Part shown: piece by piece, positions 59,988-64,000 of the stretch | How the letters are laid out: the number at the start of each line of letters is the position of its first letter | How positions within the stretch are numbered: position 1 is the stretch's first letter | Assembly (NCBI GenBank): GCA_013359125.1 | Contig: JABWCR010000015.1 | Span: 1 to 64,000, forward strand | Origin: Armatimonadota bacterium | GTDB lineage: Bacteria > Armatimonadota > Fimbriimonadia > Fimbriimonadales > GBS-DC | DNA: 64,000 nucleotides | Reading direction: 5' to 3' | Position numbers and translations under genes: made by a program | The notes under the pieces: model-generated | Database searches by the model: none | What the model was told of the DNA's origin: nothing | What the model saw: the letters and a program-made list of their open reading frames with translations, nothing else

Positions 59988-60974
59988 TCAATAACGGTGA
60001 AGCGTCCTCGCAGCCTCGATAATCTCCTCGACGCTCGGTAGCACGTACTTCTCTAACGGCTCGGCAAACGGGACGAACGAATCGCGCGCCGCCACCCGCA
60101 TGACCGGTCCGTCCAAGAGGTCGAATCCAGCCTCGGCGATCTGTGCGGCGATTTCGGCGCCCACGCCGCCCGTCTTAGGCGATTCGTACACGATCAGCGC
60201 CTTGTTCGTCTTGGCCAGCGAGCCAAGCACCGTCTCCATGTCCAACGGTTTGACCGTGCGCAGATCGATCACCTCGCAAGAGATGCCTTCGCCAGCAAGA
60301 ACTTCAGCGGCCTCTAAAGAAAAGTGCACCATCGCGCCGTATGCAACGATCGTGATGTGATCGCCGGGGCGGCGGATGGCCGCCTCGCCCAATCGGACGA
60401 TGAAATCTTGATCCGGGCCAGGAATCTGGCCCTTGATTCGCCGATAGAGCCACTTGTGTTCGTAGAATAACACTGGATTGTTGTCCCTAATCGACGCCTT
60501 CATCAATCCATAAGCATCCTCGGCAAATGCAGGCTGAACGACCTTAAGACCCGGCACGTGGAAGAACCAAGACTCGAACTGCTGGCTGTGATAAAGGCTG
60601 CCGCCCACATAGCCGCCCGAAGGACCGCGGATGACGATCGGCATCGAAACCGTACCGCCCGAACGATAACGAAAAGTCGCCGCGACATTGACCACTTGAT
60701 CGAAGCCGCACGAGATAAAGTCCATAAACTGCATCTCGGCGACAGGTCGCTTCCCCATGGCCGCCGCGCCGACCGCCGTGCCCACGATCAGCGCCTCTGA
60801 AATCGGCGTGTCGATCACTCGATCGGATCCAAACTCGTTTAAGAATCCGTCGGTTACCAGAAACGCGCCGCCCAGACGACCGATGTCCTCGCCCAAAACA
60901 AAGACGCTCGAATCGCGCTGCATCTCCTCCCAGATCGCTTGCCGAATGCCTTGTAGAAAGGTCATTTCGACCAT
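59988..60974 (-). CDS. 2-oxo acid dehydrogenase E1 beta subunit
   Basis: A 328-residue partner of E1alpha in the thiamine diphosphate-dependent decarboxylation step. Typical beta-subunit stretches are FVLGEDIGRLGGAF (near 25), MQFMDFISCGFDQVVN (near 80), SGGYVGGSLYHSQ (near 120) and IDLRTVKPLDMETV (near 236). ATG 60974 lies inside the E1alpha end. An alternative ATG 60965 makes a classical ATGA overlap with the E1alpha stop and gives MTFLQGIRQ. Pyruvate and branched-chain types cannot be separated by eye. Confidence 0.94.
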   Translation of the reverse strand: MVEMTFLQGIRQAIWEEMQRDSSVFVLGEDIGRLGGAFLVTDGFLNEFGSDRVIDTPISEALIVGTAVGAAAMGKRPVAEMQFMDFISCGFDQVVNVAATFRYRSGGTVSMPIVIRGPSGGYVGGSLYHSQQFESWFFHVPGLKVVQPAFAEDAYGLMKASIRDNNPVLFYEHKWLYRRIKGQIPGPDQDFIVRLGEAAIRRPGDHITIVAYGAMVHFSLEAAEVLAGEGISCEVIDLRTVKPLDMETVLGSLAKTNKALIVYESPKTGGVGAEIAAQIAEAGFDLLDGPVMRVAARDSFVPFAEPLEKYVLPSVEEIIEAARTLHRY

Positions 60975-62023
60975 TTGGTCACCCCCGCGCTCTCGTCGTA
61001 GATGTCCTCCATCGCGGTGTGCGCTTCCGGCTCTGGGGCATTGATGGCATATTCAGCCGCGTCCAACACCTGTTTCTGAACGTCTGGCGGCGGACTGGGC
61101 AGCTCAGAGGCCTTGAAAATCTTGTTCTTGATCAAATACTCGCGATATCGCGGTATCGGGTCTTCCTTCTGCCACCGTTCGATTTCTTCCACAGGCCGAT
61201 ATCCCATAGCCCGAGTGTCGTCATGGTCGGCATGGCCGCGAACTCTATAAGTCATGCACTCGACGATGCTCGGGCCATCCCCTGCCCTCGCTCTCGCCAG
61301 CGCAAGGCTGGTATGCTCGTACACCTCCAGCACGTCGTTGCCATCGATCGACCAACCTGGAATGCCGTAGCCCGACGCGCGCGCGGCCGTGTTCTCCGTC
61401 GCATAGCCCAGGTGCGTCGGCGTCGAGTAAGCGTACTGATTGTTCTCCACAATCAGCACAAGCGGAAGCTTATGCACGGCCGCGAAGTTCATCCCCTCGT
61501 GAAACACGCCCTGAGCCGTGGCGCCCTCGCCCGTATAGGCGACCACGCAACTGTCCGTCTTGCCGTCCAGCCTCAACGCCCACGCCACGCCGCACGCCAC
61601 GGGAATCGTGCTGCCCAACATCGAGGTGGAATGGATGACGCCTGCGCTCAAATCGCCCATATGGCTCCAGCTGTCCTTGCCCCGAGTGGGCGCTTCCGCT
61701 TTGCCCCATACCTGGCACATAATGCTCTCTAACGACATGCCCTTGAAATGAAAGATGGGCATATCGCGATGGATGGGCGAAATATAATCATGAGGCTTGA
61801 GAGGCAACGAAGTGCCCGCATTGATGGCCTCTTGGCCGATAGACGCATACAAATTGCCGCGCTTTAGTCGCGCCTTCTTCTTAAAATCTAAGAGCGTCTC
61901 GTCGAACAGCCGCGAAAGCCACATGCGGCGATAAAGCTCGTAATGGTCGGCCTTGGTCAAATGGTCTCGATAGCGTTGTTCGGCGGTCTGGCTGTTCGTG
62001 CGGTTCTTCGTTCTGGTTGCCAA
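60962..62023 (-). CDS. 2-oxo acid dehydrogenase E1 alpha subunit
   Basis: The thiamine diphosphate-binding alpha subunit, 353 residues from the chosen start. The cofactor motif is YTGEGATAQGVFHEGMNFAA near 165, ending in the NNQYAYSTP element; the substrate loop RVRGHADHDD is near 270. The frame stays open to 62098, but that extension runs through a GGTATACT box. TTG 62023 has AAGGAGG 11 nt upstream and gives a normal N-terminus, so it is preferred. First gene of the E1alpha/E1beta/E2 operon. Sequence leans slightly to the branched-chain/acetoin type over classical PDH, but this is uncertain. Confidence 0.92.
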   Translation of the reverse strand: MATRTKNRTNSQTAEQRYRDHLTKADHYELYRRMWLSRLFDETLLDFKKKARLKRGNLYASIGQEAINAGTSLPLKPHDYISPIHRDMPIFHFKGMSLESIMCQVWGKAEAPTRGKDSWSHMGDLSAGVIHSTSMLGSTIPVACGVAWALRLDGKTDSCVVAYTGEGATAQGVFHEGMNFAAVHKLPLVLIVENNQYAYSTPTHLGYATENTAARASGYGIPGWSIDGNDVLEVYEHTSLALARARAGDGPSIVECMTYRVRGHADHDDTRAMGYRPVEEIERWQKEDPIPRYREYLIKNKIFKASELPSPPPDVQKQVLDAAEYAINAPEPEAHTAMEDIYDESAGVTKWSK

Positions 62024-62081
62024 TGGAGCGGACGCCTCCTTCGGGTGCGAATTCGTATTCGCTAAGCTGACGGCGAACCAG

Positions 62082-62089
62082 AGTATACC
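62082..62089 (-). promoter_or_regulatory. -10 box GGTATACT of the 2-oxo acid dehydrogenase operon
   Basis: Minus-strand GGTATACT about 58 nt upstream of the preferred TTG start, giving a leader that contains AAGGAGG. It is a leadered use of the same -10 motif. Confidence 0.5.
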
Positions 62090-62101
62090 ACGCCACAACC
62101 C

Positions 62102-62740
62102 CTACTTGCCGATGCCCAGCCAATCGTGCATCAGGAACCAAATGCGCCCGATCAGCAGCGCGATTCGAGCCATTACCGTATTCCCAAAGATGGCGCCCAA
62201 CGCGATCATCAGCATCCATCGTCCAAAGATGGCTGTCCGCTTGACTCCGCCCTTCTGTTCAAACGAAAACAGGAAGTAGGTCATTACCGACAGAAGGATG
62301 ACTAGAAAGATGATGTTGTTAATGACCCCCGAAGCTAACAGGTCGGGGTTGGCATCGCTCGTCCATAGCGGTTTGAAACTGGAGCGCACTTGCGGCAGGT
62401 AGACCGACGAGAACTCCTGAAAGTAGAGCCCCGCGTACGCCCCGATCAATGTGCCGATAACGATGCGGCTGATCCAAGAGTACTTTTCGGTATAGATCGT
62501 AAAGAGCCACATGGCGTAAGGCAGAGCAAAGGCCCACCACCACTTGCCATCGTGAAAGACGTTGGTCCACCAGATTCGATGCATGATGTCGGCCACCATG
62601 ACGCCAATGCCATAGCCCGCGGCAACGCCGATGAAAAGGTGCTCGACAAAGCGATAGATCGGGTTCTCTCGATAAAGAATCGTGTATGCGCCCAAGGTCA
62701 GCAGCGCAGCGATCCACAAACCGACAATCTCTAAGTTCAT
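62102..62740 (-). CDS. Polytopic membrane protein of unknown function
   Basis: A 212-residue protein with about six hydrophobic helices (for example IVGLWIAALLTLGAYTILY, HLFIGVAAGYGIGVMVAD, VINNIIFLVILLSVMTYFLF). Aromatic-rich loops (RIWWTNVFHDGKWWWAFALP near 55-75) face either side. I recognise no family. It is the last of three consecutive membrane-protein genes separated by 3-nt gaps, so they probably form one complex or pathway. The adjacent 2-oxo acid dehydrogenase operon has its own promoter and is probably unrelated. Confidence 0.7.
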   Translation of the reverse strand: MNLEIVGLWIAALLTLGAYTILYRENPIYRFVEHLFIGVAAGYGIGVMVADIMHRIWWTNVFHDGKWWWAFALPYAMWLFTIYTEKYSWISRIVIGTLIGAYAGLYFQEFSSVYLPQVRSSFKPLWTSDANPDLLASGVINNIIFLVILLSVMTYFLFSFEQKGGVKRTAIFGRWMLMIALGAIFGNTVMARIALLIGRIWFLMHDWLGIGK

Positions 62741-62743
62741 CGC

Positions 62744-63580
62744 CTATCCTCCCGCCTGCCGTCGCGCCATGGCCATCGCCACATTGCCGATGATGATAAA
62801 GATGATGATCAAAACGTGAGAGAATGAGATCGCATTGGCGAACTTTGCGCCCAGTCCGCCTTCGATTCCCATCAGTTCCTCGTACTCCTGAGCGCCCTTC
62901 GCTCCTGTGATCATCCCTACGATCTGCTTGGAGTCGAGATAGGTGTAGGCGTCGGCAGCCATGACCGAGGTCGGGCAGTAGCCCATCGTTAGACTCTGAG
63001 GCTTGAAAGCCAGCCAGGCTAGCTTGAGCGTGGCCGAGGCTGTAATGTCCAGGCCGAACTTGAAGTCATTCAAATTCCGAACCCCTTGCATCAAGGGCAG
63101 TTCGACCACAGGCGTGCCGTTCACATCGGTCTTCACCGTCGCAGCGATGTCGTTCGAAAGGCCGCGAACCGCAATTGCGGCGCCCGGCAAGAATCCAAAG
63201 TGCACCCAATCCTCGCCGTATCGATAGCCCTCCTCTGCCGCAATCTCCTTGGCCATCTTGAGCGATATGTCCCTCGCTTGGGCCTCGAACGAGATGATCG
63301 CAAATCGGAGACGCTTGCGCATCAGATGTCGGATAACAGCTTGGAATTGCGGGCCGTTCTCTGCAATGGTCGAAGGCCCCCAAGGGGACGAGACCATCAC
63401 CAAATCGCCTTCCTGCAGGTTGTTTTCAATGTGGTCGTATAGCGCCTGCGCCGGAGGCGTGATCTGCGCCGGCATTTGGACGTTCATCAACAAGAAGAAC
63501 ACGATGTTGGCGAACAACAACAAGTAAAGCCATCGACGGTCTATAGCCAGCAATCGGTCCCAAACTGAACGCTTTTCCAT
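62744..63580 (-). CDS. Bitopic membrane protein with large non-cytoplasmic domain, unknown function
   Basis: A 278-residue protein. An N-terminal TM helix (about 17-35, WLYLLLFANIVFFLLMNV) and a C-terminal TM helix (about 253-271, VLIIIFIIIGNVAMAMA) bracket a ~215-residue soluble domain. That domain contains QEGDLVMVSSPWGPSTIAEN and GEDWVHFGFLPGAAIAVRG and an alpha/beta pattern, but I know no family for it. It lies between two multi-pass membrane protein genes with 3-nt gaps. Confidence 0.7.
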   Translation of the reverse strand: MEKRSVWDRLLAIDRRWLYLLLFANIVFFLLMNVQMPAQITPPAQALYDHIENNLQEGDLVMVSSPWGPSTIAENGPQFQAVIRHLMRKRLRFAIISFEAQARDISLKMAKEIAAEEGYRYGEDWVHFGFLPGAAIAVRGLSNDIAATVKTDVNGTPVVELPLMQGVRNLNDFKFGLDITASATLKLAWLAFKPQSLTMGYCPTSVMAADAYTYLDSKQIVGMITGAKGAQEYEELMGIEGGLGAKFANAISFSHVLIIIFIIIGNVAMAMARRQAGG

Positions 63581-63583
63581 GGG

Positions 63584-64000
63584 TTACCTCTCTACTCCGA
63601 TACCGCGCTCCAAACTGAGCCAAAGCCTTAAGGCCATCGCAAGCCCTCCGATTCCGACCCCAAACTCGATCGCGCGCTGCGCCGGCCCGTTCAGCGCCTT
63701 CAATATCCAGTCCGATACGCGATCGCCTCGCAACGAATACAAGATCGCATCCATAGAAAAAGGTTTCTTGGATGCTTCTTCAGATAGTTCCGTCGGTAGC
63801 CCAAAGGCGTTTGAAATCACTCCAGCCAGAGGAATGACTCCCAACATCACAATCATCGCCGTCGCCATCAGGATAGACGCTTCGATCGAACGAATTCGAA
63901 ACGCTCGATAAGCGGCTGAAAAGATGTAGAATGCGATCAGCGAAAACATGACGGCCTCAAGGCTGATGAACACGCGCTGAAACGCTAAGGTATAGGCCGT
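63584..64000 (-). CDS. Membrane protein of unknown function, 5' end outside the window
   Basis: The frame is open to the window edge, so this is the C-terminal part (at least 138 residues). A GTG at 63973 could start a 129-residue form, but hydrophobic sequence continues upstream of it without a stop, so a longer protein is likely. TM helices are visible (VMFSLIAFYIFSAAYRAF, ILMATAMIVMLGVIPLAGVI, FGVGIGGLAMALRLWL). First visible gene of the three-gene membrane cluster. Confidence 0.65.
   Translation of the reverse strand, partial: TAYTLAFQRVFISLEAVMFSLIAFYIFSAAYRAFRIRSIEASILMATAMIVMLGVIPLAGVISNAFGLPTELSEEASKKPFSMDAILYSLRGDRVSDWILKALNGPAQRAIEFGVGIGGLAMALRLWLSLERGIGVER

Noticed and set aside
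60962-62098. Starting E1 alpha at the far-upstream TTG 62098
   Set aside because: The extension crosses a GGTATACT promoter box and has no homology; TTG 62023 has a good ribosome site.
1-64000. CRISPR arrays, insertion sequences, prophage genes or integrases
   Set aside because: No regularly spaced repeats, transposase or phage-type proteins were seen on either strand.

Overview
The window reads as a moderately GC-rich bacterial chromosome with dense, mostly short-spaced genes. The best guess at the organism is a flagellated Armatimonadota relative (Fimbriimonadales-like). The grounds are several secreted proteins that end in two dockerin-like EF-hand repeats and the mix of gene families. 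No rRNA or ribosomal protein gene is present to confirm this. The cell makes flagellin, uses the futalosine menaquinone route (MqnC), has RF2 with a programmed frameshift, a three-subunit proton-translocating transhydrogenase, a 2-oxo acid dehydrogenase complex, and exports heavy metals.

Layout. 1-4.3 kb: flagellin behind a sigma-28-type promoter, a small membrane protein, an XdhC-family protein and a sugar ABC permease. 4.3-6.05 kb: trpS and an M50 protease (minus strand), then tRNA-Thr. 6.05-6.35 kb: a gene-poor stretch ending in a strong intrinsic terminator. 6.35-10.4 kb: an overlapping run apgM / C39-like peptidase / NlpC-P60 / prfA, facing prfB. 11.5-14.6 kb: mqnC, an ABC ATPase and pfkA. 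14.7-23.2 kb: a dockerin protein, then minus-strand TauE-like exporter, M28 peptidase and phosphodiesterase, and a P1B metal ATPase with a TPR-like protein. 23.2-29.6 kb: aroQ, an M24 peptidase, a CocE/NonD hydrolase, a MalK-type ATPase and glmU. 29.6-32.9 kb: a galactose-oxidase-fold dockerin protein and a secreted protein of unknown function. 32.9-39.2 kb: a seven-gene minus-strand run joining two Gfo/Idh/MocA oxidoreductases and a DUF1080 protein to a small secreted protein and pntAA/pntAB/pntB. 39.2-42.1 kb: a GAF histidine kinase and a HEAT-like membrane protein. 42.2-58.1 kb: a secretome island with a 2098-residue multidomain protein, a methyltransferase and five tandem paralogous PQQ-type beta-propeller dehydrogenase-like proteins, all six large proteins carrying dockerin-like tails. 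58.1-64 kb: a phosphoesterase, the E2/E1beta/E1alpha complex genes and three membrane proteins of unknown function, the last cut by the window edge.

Cross-cutting signals. Many housekeeping genes start 6-10 nt after a GGTATAAT-like box with no Shine-Dalgarno sequence, which suggests leaderless mRNAs. The secreted-protein genes instead carry clear Shine-Dalgarno sites. Eight proteins end in dockerin-like repeats although no cohesin is encoded here. Two intergenic copies of a roughly 80-90 nt repeat lie 3' of the flagellin and metal-ATPase genes. All calls come from reading the sequence; no database search was run.
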